Assembly (NCBI GenBank): GCA_963969495.1
Contig: OZ018318.1
Location: 97,617,413 to 97,681,412, forward strand
From: Ceratothoa steindachneri
Lineage: Eukaryota; Arthropoda; Malacostraca; Isopoda; Cymothoidae
Direction: 5' to 3'
DNA: 64,000 bases
The first letter of the stretch is position 1; each line of letters starts with the position of its first letter. Below the pieces are notes generated by a model that was given only the letters and a program-made list of their open reading frames with translations, was not told the origin of the DNA and made no database searches. The position numbers and the translations under genes are program-made. Below, piece after piece: positions 11,116 through 23,600 of this stretch.

Positions 11116-12689
11116 TTTTTAATCTTGGTAAATCCTTTTGACTGCTATAGCCAAGATTTTAAGAAAACGCATAAGGAATCAATATCCGAGATGATCAGGA
11201 TATCATTGTTGGCTGATACTCAAAATCTTTAACGCTGGCTTTAATTACGGCTATAGGGGATTGTATTTTGGTGTGCGTGCGTGAGTTTGTAGAAGTGGGG
11301 TACGGTGTGATGGTGAGTGAAGTGGTGGAGTCTGGCATGGCAGGTTTTGAGGGCTTGTAAATAGCAGGCCTAATTTTCTCTTCCAGTCGAATTTGTTCTG
11401 AATCTCAAAGTTTCTCACAGGGAATATGCTTTTAGGTTGATTTCCAGAAGGTAACTCGGTAATCACGGGTTGAAGGAAAAGAACTCCAAAGGATAGCGGC
11501 GATAAGTAGGCTTCATTCTTTGCTTGGGCCTACCAGTTCGAGTCCTGCTTAGCTGTGTGTAAGTCTTCCGTTACTGTTAGATGGGTGAGTCTAAGGCGGC
11601 AGGATTTAAAGATGAGGGAACGGATTAATGACGTTAATAATAGCAAAATAGCAAGTAAGCTATACTGACAGACGACTTAGCTGATTCTCTCTCTATCTTA
11701 GGCTCCCCTATATCTCTGTATGTGGTTAATATAAATACGCCACTCGATTCCAAAGGGCATGACCTCTTTTCACTTGGCCTGTCGCGGGGTGGAGCAAAAT
11801 ATAAGAGATATGTTTGTCAGTTCTTTGAGTTACAAGAGCTATGTGCGTCTAATGAAACTACATATTTTTCCAAGTTAGGCCTACATCCTGTATCATAAAG
11901 ACCGTTTGCATTTGACAGGTCCTCAAAAATTTTAACGGATCAAAGCACATACCATCCTGAATTTGTTCAGCTTGTCCCTATTATTTCTTATTGAGGTCGT
12001 TTTCGTTTGGCAGCTGTTTCCTAGCGTGCGTTTGTTCGCATGACTGCGTCGGAACTCTGGCTGTTTGCTTTGCTCGAATCAGAAATTTCTTAATAAATAT
12101 ACAATTGTAATATAGTATTTCTCTCTATTTTACATGAGTTCACTACTTATTACATGGCATATTATTTCACTAATTAATGCGTGTAAAAAAATTAAGGAAT
12201 TTATAGCTCCGCTGGCTGGCTATTTGTGAGGTTCCTCGCTCAGCCTACCTATCCTGTAATTTGGATGTCACAGGTCTACTTTCCTTGTAGCTCGGATGCC
12301 ACAGGGCCATAGCCACTGTTACAAAATTCGAGTTGCGTTATCCGAAAGTAGAGGACCAGGTGACACAGCCTTGACTTAAAATTTATTTATGTTACTTCTT
12401 CTTTTTAAAGAATTAATATATAAATTTGTAGTAGAAGTCTATGCCAATCAAGATGGATATGTTTGAAACTAGATCACCCACATTTGGTTTGGCTAGTTTT
12501 ACCTTTAACTCCCTAATATTTATTGTTTATACCAGGCATATAAAGATCATCAAAGACGTTGACAATTGCCAGATCCTTAATATTTACAGGTCCATCATTG
12601 TTTATTACATCTCAAATTGCCTCTTCGTATAATCTTTGTAGGTCATTTTGATTGAACTCTTTTATGAATATCTTAATTTTACGAAATAA
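11116..12689. other. unresolved interior of the Bel/Pao relic
   Basis: No motif was recognised here. It is about 0.6 kb longer than expected between protease and the first RT block, so it may include an unidentified insertion. The 71-codon minus frame at 11251-11466 is not recognisable. Confidence 0.35.
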
Positions 12690-12842
12690 TGGTACCCACA
12701 ACTTATTGGATAGATTTCTTCCGTAAATTTCCATTGAGAGACCTGCTCGAGTAGAACTCTTGCGGTGGTTCTTCCTAAAGACCCTACCACCGTATCTTTC
12801 GGTGTTGCTAGGCCAGTAGTAGAGAAAAATATGCAAAACCAT
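12690..12842 (-). pseudogene. Bel/Pao aspartic protease relic
   Basis: In the third minus-strand frame the sequence reads GRTTARVLLEQVSQWKFTEE. It resembles the Bel/Pao protease block R-ALLDSGSQ-NFITE, with the catalytic DSG replaced by EQV. It directly follows the gag zinc-knuckle region as expected. Confidence 0.45.
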
Positions 12843-12889
12843 TTATTGCCGTTGAATTTTTTATCCTAGCTTGAGAAAAATAAATTATA

Positions 12890-13985
12890 TTTCTTTTAAT
12901 TCTCGTATAAGAAAAGGCACATAATTGTATGATGCCTTTTTAACATCTAATAAAGCTAAAATTAGATTTTCACTCGTAGGTATATATTGATTCGATCGTA
13001 AACAATTAGCACACAATGTCAACTTTTTAGCTTGATTCAGTTTATCGGAACAGGAAAGATATATAGGCATTGCATAATTCATGGTGATTACTCCAGAGTG
13101 GTCACTATTTAAATCAAGTAAAGGAATTATATTTCAGAAACCTTATTCTCTTCATTGCCTTTCTGAGTTAGTCTTTCATCAATGACGTTAACTGTAGAGA
13201 TGTGTTCTTTCTTGGGAAATTTTATATTTTTTCACCTCTTGAAGGTCCATATATCTGTTATAACAGTTGAATCTCTTCTACAAAGGCCTTTCGGAAAAGA
13301 TTTAACTGCCATTATTCAGATTTGGTTCTAAGCAACCTATTGATTTGATTAAGTACGAGAGGGAAATTTACGTATTAATATAGTTATAATGAAAAAATCT
13401 GCACCATTATTATCTAAGCCAATAACCTTAAGGATCCTCAAATAACATACGCACGATGGCTTTAAATCAGAAATCGATTTATAATTACTTTTGTTTCTCC
13501 TAATTTAGCAATTGAATATATATGGGCTTGAATGATTAACCGTTTATCACCGTACGTACGTTTTAGCAATTCTTACAGCTCGTTATAATGATCATTACAA
13601 ATGTTAAACTGAAGTTAGCTCAATGCGTTCCCGTTTAATTGTCCCAGGATCAATTAAGTAAAGCAAATTCTTGCGAGTTGGATATATCCAAAGCATGAAT
13701 GGTTATAAAAATATGTCCACTAGAGAATATCTCCGGAAAATATTAGTAGATTAATTTTTGCTAGTTTAATTTCTCTCGGTTTGATACTTTAACTTTAGTT
13801 ATCTTTGTCAAACACTTTTTGGCTACATATATTCTCTTTCAATTTCCCTAATACACGTGAAGGCCTCTACGATTTATTTTTTCAATTCATTTTCCTCATT
13901 TTCCTTTAATAATAGTTCATCTAGAAACAGAATCTTATCGAAATAGAATTTTAATTACTGTCTTTGGGAATATAGTGTTCAAATT
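12890..13985 (-). pseudogene. Bel/Pao gag relic
   Basis: Reading across stops on the minus strand gives KLAKINLLIFSGDIL (like the family's KLPKI-LP-FSG block), QLNGNAL, and a well preserved block RTYGDKRLIIQAHIYSIAKL, highly characteristic of Bel/Pao gag. Further on comes a zinc-knuckle start, KKLTLCANCLRSNQY, whose later Cys/His positions are frame-shifted. The order and spacing match the family. The copy cannot encode a functional protein. Confidence 0.65.
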
Positions 13986-14000
13986 AAGAACCATGTCACC

Positions 14001-16341
14001 CACCAAAGAGTAAATAGATCTCTCAGCTAGAGGCCAATGTAGGAAATTAATAATTGCTTCTACACAAATTACACATCGCTAAATGTAATTTTATGTTTGG
14101 TTTTGCTTACATTATTTATGAATCGGTAAAATATATTAATGAATTAGTATTTAATAATCTATAAACTGGTTAACGCTAATTCCTTGTATGTACACTTTGG
14201 ACAGAGTAAATTTTTTCCACACCACAAGAAATACATCTTGTATTGTAGGTGTTGATCACACAATCCAAAGCGTTTAGTTTAAGAAAGTTTAACTAGTTAA
14301 GATTACAAAAATAAGACTCTTAGTCTTTAACTCATTTGTGATAGTAAACTGATGAGACAAGGAATTGAACGCGCGACAGATAGAGTATAATGCAAGTCAG
14401 GATTAGTCTTGCACTGCTTCTAAATGCCAATTGCAAAATTATCACAAATCGGAAACAACAAATTACACCAATATTAATGGAGAATACATAATAAAATGTA
14501 AACTAGACGTGGTATACATAAATGGATTACATTTTTTAAATAAACGCACGAAACTATCTCAATTTCAAGATAAATTAGGTCTGATGAATTTGAGTTTCCA
14601 TTTAGTGTTATTCTGGTTCCTGGTCTCCATCCACTTTCTTTCTTCATCTTTCATTAAGTTTTACTCTTTTATTTACAGTGTAAATGGCCAGATTAATTAA
14701 ACTACTTCCTCTGCGTTGTCAATAAAAAAAACCTTTTCAACGCCTCTTGCAGGGAGATAATTAACGTAGTATCTCTGAACCTATTTTCGTGAATTATTAT
14801 TGAGAAAACTTCAAAGCAAACTAGTTTTTATGGAAATTGGTGTCGTAGAAAAAAAAATTAATTAAAATTATAGGCAATAATTTTGAAAATTTGCTACTTT
14901 TTTTCTTAATATGATGGCATTTTTTTATCGTAAATCAAAAGCGATCGTTTAAAAATAATTTGATTTTTCAGCAATCATAATATCCTGTCTAGCAAAGAAT
15001 TTCTGGTATCAGATGAATTATTGGGGTTTTGTGAAAAGTAGTTATGTGGTTGATAAGTAATAAACCAGTGGCATGGATATATCCAGGTATGGGGTCTGTT
15101 TGGGAGGAAAAATTTATTTTTATTTATTTAATTGAAAAAGTTTTCATTATAGAAGAGAAGAATTCTGACATGGCTTCCGGCTGCCATCGGAAGCAAGAAA
15201 AATGAAACTCATTTCTGTTTTGCCAGATAAGACTGGCCCTATCTCGATTTTGGTTTTAATGAAAGCAATCTTCCAAGAAAATACATCCCTTTCCTAGCAG
15301 GAGCACGTCAGTCTCATTAAATCTGGGGAAAATCAAACAAGCTCATGCAGAAGCACGAGGTTGATTCTACAACACTTTAATCCATTACAAACCTATTGTT
15401 ACACAACCTAAGAAGTCAGGCCACTCATAACTGGAGCTCACAATCTTTTTAATGAAACATCAGTAAAAAATCTAAGATCCCTTTGCCTCCTCTACATATA
15501 AAACCTGGCTCAATCAAACAGTTTGCCAAATCTTTGCAGCATTATGAGCCGTGTTTTATTTAACACAAAGAAATAATGCCAAATTAAGTTATGTTAAAAT
15601 TAAAAGTATCCTAATTATCGGACATCACATTCTTCAACTTATGGCTGCCAAGCATATCAAATTAAGGATGGATGAAACTGAGTTAGCTGAATGATATTCA
15701 TTCAAAGGTGTGTACAATAGAATAATGCGAAAGCATAAAGACGGGCGACGTAATGTTTTAGTGGATAAACTATTCATCTGATACCACCATCTTGGGTGCA
15801 ACGTTTCACTGAAGCTTAACTTTATGCATTGTCACCTCTTCTTTTTCCACAGAATGCAGTAGATGTAAGTGATGAACAAAGAGAGAGATTTTACAAACAG
15901 ATATCAAAATGGAGAGCAGGTATAAAAGAAAATGGTTTCTAGCCATTTAAGCGGATTTACACATGAATCTAAAGCGTGAAGAACCAGATAGATCACATAA
16001 AAGCATAAGTAAACTCCTTTTATAATACTTGTTAACTACTTACTTTTGATGACTATTGTATATTGAAAATGGAGGAGTATTAATTGTAGTGGAAAATATC
16101 AATATTTTAATTTCTTAGTCTGAATGTTTAGTATGAAATCTAGTGTGAAGGGGAATTTGAATGTCAGATTCAGATAGAGAACAATTGAATTTATAATAAA
16201 ACGTTAAAGAGGGCAGTTTTTCTAAACTGGATTAAAGGAAATCTAGACTTACTCTGAAAAAGAGGTAAAACAACATTAAATAAAGGTCTAGGTATGTAAG
16301 ATCTGATACATTTATAAACTTATTCAAGCTCATAGAGAAAA

Positions 16342-16343
<2 letters not shown>
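14001..16343. other. AT-rich spacer, nothing recognised
   Basis: Only short open frames of low complexity occur. A B-box-like GTTCAATTCC lies on the minus strand near 14,365 but lacks a matching A box and cloverleaf. No coding motif or clear inverted repeat was seen. Confidence 0.5.

Positions 16344-16432
<89 letters not shown>
16344..16432. repeat. (TA)n followed by (GT)n microsatellite
   Basis: About 70 bp of TA repeat runs into about 18 bp of GT. It borders the 3' end of the minus-strand PLE, like the tract at 2970-3100. Confidence 0.97.
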
Positions 16433-16433
<1 letters not shown>

Positions 16434-18660
16434 ACAACTGAATCATAAAATATGGAACGCGATGAATTTATAAATAAAGTCAACAGCCACGAAGGTAAAT
16501 GAAACACGGGAAATCTGCAGCTACACCCACAAAGGAAAAGTGAAGAACGATTCCGAGTGCTTTCGTCTTTATTCTTAAAAAACTTTTCAAGGAATGAACA
16601 GGAGGCTGGACATATATTGCCTTAAATAGTGGACGGGGGGATTAAACTACCCACCTCTGAACCTTGATTAGGGGGTACAAAATCCTGAAGCAACTTTATT
16701 TGTGATTTTATGTATGTAGTGATAATGGGGTCTAGCGTGAACAAACCAGGGCTTAGGTTGAAATTTGGGAACGCGTTAATGGAGATACATTCTAATATAT
16801 TTCTAGAAATATAATTACTGCATTTCATGACTGGTTTGGCACTGTTCCAGTTAATGCTAGGGTTAAGATTGTACATATGTAGAAAAAGCGCAGATTGTTC
16901 ACTGTGATTACGTATATTGGTTGATGTTGCTTAAGGCGGACATCTAGTTCTTTCCTGGTTTGTCCATAATAACATTTTTGGCAGTTGTTGCAGCCTATCG
17001 AATAAACGTTGCCAGGTCAGGGGGAGAAATATTTGACAAGGATGCGATAAATTGTAGTCTCGTACTTAAAAATAACATTTATCTTTAGAGGCCTATGAAA
17101 ACGAAGTAATTCAATGAAAATATGATTATAGGGTAAAACTAATAGGTTTTAGCCTGGAACTTAGGGATATTAACATTACTTTGATAATAAGAACGCTTGG
17201 TGGACTTATAACAATTGTCGAAAAAGTACAAAGGGTAAAACAAATTTATCCTTATTTTATATATTCTATCGATTTCTTTGTCTAGGTATTCTGGTGAGAC
17301 AATTCTAAGGGCACGCAAAAACATGGAGGAGAAAACACTTTGTTTAATGTTATTATGGTGGTTAGAATAAAAGTGTATAGAAGAGTCTATGACTGTGGGT
17401 TTTCTATCTATTTCATTTTGAAACAATGGTTTGTCCGATGAATTAGAATATCGAGGAAAGGGAGTGTGCGATCTTTTTCAACTTCTAAAGTAAATTTAAT
17501 CGAGAGCACTAAGGTGTTAATTTACGTAAAAAATGTATTAATATTTAAATTATTAGGCCAAAGGCAAACGATGTCATCAACATATCGCATCCAGGCCATA
17601 GGGGTTTCATTACTTTGGGTAAGTATTCTAAATTCAAAGAATTCCATGTATTGGTTTGGGAGTACAGGGGACAAACAATTTCCCTTTGCGATTCCACAGA
17701 TTTGGCGCTAAAACTTTTTATTAAAGGTAAATTTGCAATTGTTGATGCAAAGAGCAATTTGTTTAATGAGCGTAGAAGCGGGTATAGGGAGAGAAACTCT
17801 GTCGAGGTGTTCTTCAAGGAAATTCTAGAGATCGGGTACGGGAAGTTTAGTAAAGAGTGAACAAACATCGAAACTAACCAGGCTAAAGTAATCAGGGTAG
17901 GGGAGCTCATTAAGTTTACTAATGAAGTGCATATTATTGATCATATGTGAATTGGAAATGGTCCCAACCAAAGTACTTAGAAGAGAGGCTAACCATATTG
18001 ATAGGGTATAGGAAACACAACCTACAGAGCTAATAATGGGACGCATTGGGTTATCAGGTTTATGGGTTTTAATAACAACATAAAGATAGGGAAGGGAAGC
18101 ATATGAAGATAAAATTTGCTAATGAGGTCAGGGGATCCTTCAAGTAGAGAGCGAACGGTTAAGTGAAATTCTCTGTTTACCTGGTCATTAGGATTCCTTC
18201 TAAGGATCTCATAGGTAGAGGTATTCAAATGTAAGATATTCATCTTATCTAGATATAGGGATTTGTCAATAAGTACAACGGCGGCAGCTTTATCGGCCTT
18301 ACAGACACGAATGTTCTTATTATTACTAAGGGATCTTATCGCTTTTTGAAACCTAACAGGATAATTATTGTTCACATGGCTTAAGCAATTATAAACATAA
18401 CCTTAATCAATAAGAATATCATTATGGGACAAGTCACTAAATTTTTCTAACTGAGCAAATGCGTTGGTAATTTATACACCATTAAGGGGAGATAGGAGAG
18501 AAAACTTTAGCCCATAACCTAAGGCGTTGTACGTATCAGTATCAAACTCTTGAGTCGAAAGGTTAATAACATGGTTAAGCGAGCTATTTTTTCCCTTAGT
18601 AATAATAAGAACATTCGTGTTTGTAATTCTTCTTTTTTTTTAAATTCACAAAATTTCGAT
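16433..18660 (-). mobile_element. Penelope-like element (PLE-2), nearly full coding length
   Basis: A minus-strand element of about 2.2 kb carries a single RT-GIY-YIG coding region with stops and an AT-rich 3' region abutting a GT/TA microsatellite. The 3' untranslated part contains GACGAAAGCACTCGG followed by TTTCCTTTGTGG, and lacks the CTGANGA hammerhead core seen in other copies here. Confidence 0.85.
16625..18600 (-). pseudogene. PLE reverse transcriptase / GIY-YIG endonuclease relic
   Basis: Reading the minus strand across about ten stops or frameshifts gives the whole protein in order. An N-terminal block NALGYGLKFSLLSP is followed by RVCKADKAAAVVLIDKSLY, the finger block KPINLITQCVPLLAL (decayed), FDVCSLFTKLPV, GNCLSPVLPNQYMEFFE and the active site WMRYVDDIVCLWP at about 17,560-17,590. 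After KFTLEVEKDRTLPFLDILIHR comes a connector, then the GIY-YIG domain with VYSIGCNNCQKCYYGQTRKE and a C-terminal tail. Two-cysteine spacing before the YYGQT motif is typical of PLE endonucleases. The RT catalytic aspartates are intact, but the frame is broken. Confidence 0.88.
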
Positions 18661-18833
18661 ACTTATATTTATTTCTGAACTTCACCATTTTGTTTTTTGA
18701 TATTATTAAAGAATTATTAGAAAAAACTTTGATAAAACAACATATGTCATAAACAAGATAAGATGAAATTATTATTGAAATACTAAAAAAAATCCCTTTC
18801 CTAAATTATAGAATTAGTGATGATGATGATGAA

Positions 18834-18935
18834 ATATATATATATTGATTGGAGTCTATGATAACAAATCAAGAGCAACCAAGAATGGTACAAGGTTTTT
18901 TACTACTGACGTTTCGCTCCTGAGTGACAAGAAAT
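18834..18935 (-). mobile_element. separate PLE 3' tail fragment with short TA tract
   Basis: The minus strand reads GTCACTCAGGAGCGAAACGTC, about 70 bp of tail, then a TA dinucleotide stretch and an ATC run. GAAACGTC is shared with the other PLE tails in this window. It sits between the Jockey 3' end and the start of PLE-2, as if left by an older PLE copy in tandem. No CTGANGA block is evident. Confidence 0.45.
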
Positions 18936-19507
18936 AAAGAAAAGAAAGACGAGTGAGATAAGTGAGGGGAATGATAGAGTAGATAGCATGAGATCTTTTT
19001 GCTGTTGTTGTCTTCTTAAGTTGGGTGTGGTTGCGGTGTGTAAAAAGTGGGGTGTTTTTTGAGTGTATTGAAGTTGCCAGGATCCTTGCTGATCCTTTTC
19101 TTCTGATGTTCTTCTTTTTTTATTCTTATAATTTGTTTGACTTTACTCTGTATTAGCTACGGCTTTCTCCTATTTTTTCCTTAGTTTATACGTTGCGATT
19201 TATGCCTTTGCTTGTGGTACCTTGACGGTAACTTGTTTCTAATTCTTTTTTAAATTCGATTTGTTTCCTCTACGTATGTGTACATTCATAATCTGTTTAT
19301 ACTTTAGGTTGTTTCTATTTCTTTATTTAGTTTTATTTTATTCCGTTGTTATTTGTTTTCAAGCATTCGCGCCTTTGTATTAGGTTTTGTTTGTTTATTC
19401 TTTATTTTTGTATTTGTTGCTCTAATGTTCGGGAAGGCTTGGCGATCATAATTTCTGTTCTCTATAATAAGTGTTCTACTCGTCTCTTCATTTTTCTTTT
19501 CTATCTT

Positions 19508-21000
19508 TCACCAGATTTCCTTAGCCCATTTTTCACTAATTTTATTTATTGGGTCTAAACCGGCCGTCTCCATTATTTCACTAAGCCTTTTCTTTTCTCT
19601 TCGCCTGGTGTTTGTTCTTATGTATACCGCTTTGTTGTGTACTTTGTGTAGCTTTTTTGGTGAGGATTTGTTGCAGTGTGAATGAGAATTGGGTGATACA
19701 CTAACACCGACTCCATGAAAGCTTTTTAGAGAGTCCTTTTTCTTTTTTTGGTTGAGGTCTTTTAGGGTGAACAATAGTCTCAGTCCCATTTTGGTTTGGG
19801 TGATTCTCTCTTTTATATGTGCGTGGTAGCCTCTTTTCCCTATCTGTGGGATCAGCACTTTTTATTCCGATGTGATGTGTATCCGTCTTCTATTTTGTCG
19901 ATGTTTATTTTATCCTTTCGAATCTCATTATTGGGATTACATGGAATTTATTTACGTTGGTTTTTATTTTCAATCGTCTTCAAATTCATTCTGTTCCTTA
20001 TTTCACCTTCTGATGTTCTCGCTTGCCATCTGGGGTTTTTGGAGCGTGTAAGATCAGATGACTGATATCATTAGAATAGTGTATATTCATACAACCTGGA
20101 GTTATTGGAGGCAGCATGTCGGCTGTATAAATGGAGTATAAGGTAGGCCTAATGCACCCTCCTTGAGGCACCCCAGTTTGCATTTGGAAGCTGGGTCCTT
20201 CGTAATCTTCAATGCTAGTGAATGGCTCCCTGTTTGATATATAGTCAGCCAGGATTCTCTCCATCCAGTTTCCGAGATCGAGTTGAAGGTGTTTGTGTTT
20301 TAGCGCTTCAACCCACACCTTGTCAAAGGCCCCGCTCAACATCCTAGAGTATCACGTCCACATACCCTTTTTCAGATTTGGTCTGCGCGATTTTCTCTGA
20401 TATAAGTGCAAGCACCATGGTCGAATCTCTGTTTTTTCTGAAGCCGTACTGGTGTTCATTGTACTTTCCAGCACCTTCAAGGTATTCGACCACTCTCTTG
20501 TTCAGTATATTTTCGAATATCTTTCCCAGAAAATTTTGGATCGATATTAGTCTATAACTAGATACCAAATTCGGTGGTTTTCCTGGTTTTGGGAGGAAAA
20601 CCATTTTTGCTACCTTGAAAACTTTGGGGAAGGCTTCGATATTGAGGAATGCATTAAATATTTCAGTAATGTAATTTAGTATTTTTTCAGGGACTTTCTC
20701 AATATTGCATTGTGTATGTTTGGTTTTTCTGGCAGTCTTTTGTTTGAAGGAGCCAATTGTACTTTTTATTTCCTCCAGTGTAAATTTCGCTCCTACTCCT
20801 GCGTGTTCATTCTTGCGAACATCGACTCTTCTTAGTGGTGTTAGCTTATCGCTGTTTCTCCTTAGGCTTTCGTTAAATATTTCCTTTGTTTCTGTATCAA
20901 ATCTTTCATTATCATCTTCCTCTATTATGTAAATTTTCCTCCAGTGCTCTCAAAATTTCTTTTCTATTTCTTCGTAGTTTTTAGATATTCATTTTTTTCG
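19508..21000 (-). pseudogene. Jockey-1 reverse transcriptase relic
   Basis: Minus-strand blocks in order: FTLEEIKSTIGSFKQKTA, PKVFKVAKMVFLPKPGK, SSYRLISIQNFLGKIFE, YGFRKNRDSTMVLALI, SGAFDKVWVEAL (motif A), TGVPQGGCIRPTLYSIYTAD (motif B) and IHYSNDISHLIL. The catalytic YADD has become YSND, so the enzyme is dead. The C-terminal region (RTNTRRREKKRLSEIMETAG) continues to about 19,508. The frame breaks near 20,343 and in the C-terminal part. Confidence 0.85.
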
Positions 21001-21305
21001 TTTTATATCTTTCTCAGATTTCTTGGTGGTGTTCATTTTATTATTTTAATCATTCTCCAAGAATCGTTTGTGTTATCGATGGTTTCTAATTTATTTGTAA
21101 ATTCTTTCCATTTATCTTCCTGTTGTTCTTTTATCAGGAACATCATTTCTCTTTTTAATCTTTTTAATTCTTTACTCCTTTGTCCGTTTGATCCGTAATC
21201 TTTTATTCAGTATATTTTTTCTTGATTCTCTATGCTTTTCTATTCATCTCTTTCGTCCATTATTTTTTGTAAGCTTACCTCATCTGCTTGTTTTAGGTTT
21301 GCAAT

Positions 21306-22100
21306 TTATTCTTTGGTTATTTCTTCCATTTCTTCGAAGCTTCTTCTGTCTAAGTATGGTTGTGTATATCCTTCCAACATTGTTGTGTAGGTCTCCCAAT
21401 TCGCCATGCTGTAGGATTTACGGGGCCTGATTGAGACCTGCATTGGATTCGGGTTAATAGTTACCGGAATTCCAATATGATCACAACAGGGTATGGGAAT
21501 CGGTTTCATGTACATGTTATAAGAAAACTTTTCAGCAGTCAGTACGATATATGGTTTTGTGGATGCTCTTCTGAAAACATATGTCAGTAATTCTGGGCAT
21601 ACTCTTTTGAGTATATTCCTCTCCATCAGTATTTCCAGATTTCGTCCTGCGTTATTTTTTTGGGCGATATTTCGAGTCCGGTATTCTGGCATTGAGGTCC
21701 CTCAGTAATATAGAAGGGTTATTCTTATGGAATATCTCCATTACTGAGTGGACCGAAATGTGCGAGCGGCGGGGTGGGTGGTAGGTAGTTACTATTGTAA
21801 TCGGAGTGTACTCCATTTCTAGTGTCGCAGCTATGTAGGTCTGTTCTACTTGCCGACAGTTCCATTTTTGTGTATATCGTAAATTTCCTTTTAGCATGAT
21901 GGCTGTCCTATCGTACCTTAAGGTTAGGGTTTTTCTTTATTATGTGGTAATTAAATATTTTCATTGTCTTCTCATCTGTTTCTCCGTGCTCGGAGATGGT
22001 AATGTTGATAGGATCAATTTGCCTCAATATATTTCCATACTGTATGTATAGATTTATTTCTCCATCCATCGGTGTTGAGATGTAATATTTTTAGTTTTGT
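21306..22100 (-). pseudogene. Jockey-1 AP-like endonuclease relic
   Basis: Two adjoining minus-strand frames give YDRTAIMLKGNLR, TYIAATLEMEYTPITIVTTY, HPP and then NNPSILLRDLNARIPDSKYR. The last corresponds to the GDFNAR active-site block, with the Gly lost. Downstream is NILKRVCPELLTYVFRRAS, and the CDHIGIPVTI segment corresponds to the SDH-P block with Ser replaced by Cys. This domain nicks the target site in LINE retrotransposition. Confidence 0.75.
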
Positions 22101-22869
22101 TATCGTGTTGTCCAAATTGTTTTATTTCTTTTTCGAAATTATTTACTGTATGTTTTGGGGGTTTTCCATTTACCGTTTTAAATTCGTTCAAAGGTATCAT
22201 TCTTGATTATTTTTACGTCATGTGAGAAGATCCTAATTCGGTTTTCATCAATAAGCTTTTGGATTGTTCTTTCTTCATATTCCGTTACATAGTTTCATTT
22301 ACATGTACCTCTTTCTATAACTTTCTTGATGTCTTGCAGTTTATTCCCTTTTGGTAGGGGATAGGCCTCTTGTACGAAGATTTAAAGTTTGAAATCTTTT
22401 GCCTCGTAGCAACAGCCTTCCTCACTTTTATTCTCAGTTTCATTCTTTGTGTTGAACTGGGTTTCAGTTTCCCTTTTGACTTTTCTTTGTTTTCTTGCGG
22501 CTCTTTTTATTTTTCTTTCCTTGTTCATTATTTGATTTATCTGTTTCTCTTCCTTTTTCATTAGAATCCTAAGTCTCATTTGCTGATTCTTTATCATCCA
22601 TTGTGGCTCCTATCTCCAGCATGTCTTTGAATAGGTGGGTTTTGCCTGCTGTGGCCCAATAGATGAGAGCTAATGGGAGATTTGGTGGGAACTTCATTTT
22701 TCTGACTCTATTTTTCTCAAGCAGAAGATTTAATGTACAGTGTCTATGGAGTTTTCTGGTTGTGCTCTATTTTGTACGTGGGCGAACATTATACAGACGA
22801 GTATGTCTAAGCGTGTTCCCTCATTTACGTTAATATTTATCTTGGGTTCTCGGGCCTCTTTGATTTCTT

Positions 22870-23560
22870 TAACCGTAGCCTTCGCTATGCTCGTGTATGT
22901 TTGGTTAATTTTCGTTTCTTTCTCTTATTTCTGCTCCTGTTCTCTCCTACTCTTTTGGTGCAATTCAGCGTCATTGTCATATGTGTACCTTGGCAGTTGA
23001 TGCAGCTTTTTGTTGTTTCTGTGTATTTACAAAACGTGTGACCATTTCTTTCGCATTCAGGGCAAACTTTTGTATCGTTGTTGGGGAGGGTTTTTGGTCA
23101 CATGGTTCTCGATAGCGTAGCACTGGAAACATGTTAGAACATTAGTGAATTTCTCCTTGTCAATGTTCTCCCGCGGTATTCTAAATGCCTAAGGCAAGTA
23201 TCCCATTGCTATTTGCTGTTTCTCATCTCTGACGTGGTTCAAGTAACTTTATACACGTTTACTTTACGGCAGAGGAAAGAGCGGTTGTGCAGTAGTTGAG
23301 GGGCGGAGGCAGTTTTAAGGCTAGTCCGATTTTGCTCAGAGCCTTTAGCCCGTCCGGTGCCCACAAACGTTCTACGTCGGCAGGTTTATGGCACAGGGGA
23401 ATGTAGCCATTGGCAACTTTGATCAACTAGGCGAGGTTTAATCTTCAGTTCTGTGTAGAGAGGTCTGATTAGTATTCCTCGTTCCGGTTTTTGAGATCCT
23501 TGTATTCTGTACTCCAAATTATTTTCCATGTGGGTATAGTTTTTGGTACCTCACCCGTCC
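22870..23560 (-). pseudogene. Jockey-1 gag relic with CCHC zinc knuckles
   Basis: The minus-strand reading contains CERNGHTFCKYTETTKSC followed by INCQGTHMTMTLNC, and before it a weaker first knuckle CFQCYAIENHVTK. Three knuckles with a G-H-T pattern are typical of ORF1 proteins of Jockey-clade LINEs, which bind the element RNA. Upstream sequence includes YTELKIKP and is otherwise decayed. Frame changes separate the knuckles. Confidence 0.7.
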
Positions 23561-23600
23561 CTGTGGCCTCATGAATACTAATTTAGCTGTCAAAGAAACT

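Larger units (their letters stand above)
10480..14000 (-). mobile_element. decayed Bel/Pao LTR retrotransposon
   Basis: On the minus strand, domains appear in the Bel/Pao order gag, protease, reverse transcriptase: gag at about 13,985-12,890, protease at about 12,842-12,690 and RT-associated segments at about 11,115-10,480. No reading frame is intact; each domain must be followed across stops and frame changes. The gap between protease and the first RT block is longer than expected, suggesting an insertion at 11,116-12,690. LTRs were not identified. Confidence 0.6.
18940..23600 (-). mobile_element. Jockey-type non-LTR retrotransposon (Jockey-1)
   Basis: The minus strand shows gag with CCHC knuckles (about 23,560-22,870), an AP-type endonuclease (about 22,100-21,306), reverse transcriptase (about 21,000-19,998), a C-terminal region to about 19,508, and a T/G-rich 3' untranslated region. 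That 3' region shares TTGCCAGGATCCTTGCTGATC with a second copy at about 29,500. Boundaries are approximate. Frameshifts and stops run throughout. Confidence 0.8.

Noticed and set aside
14341..14430. tRNA-like B box on the minus strand
   Set aside because: Only GTTCAATTCC is present; no A box at the correct distance and no cloverleaf.
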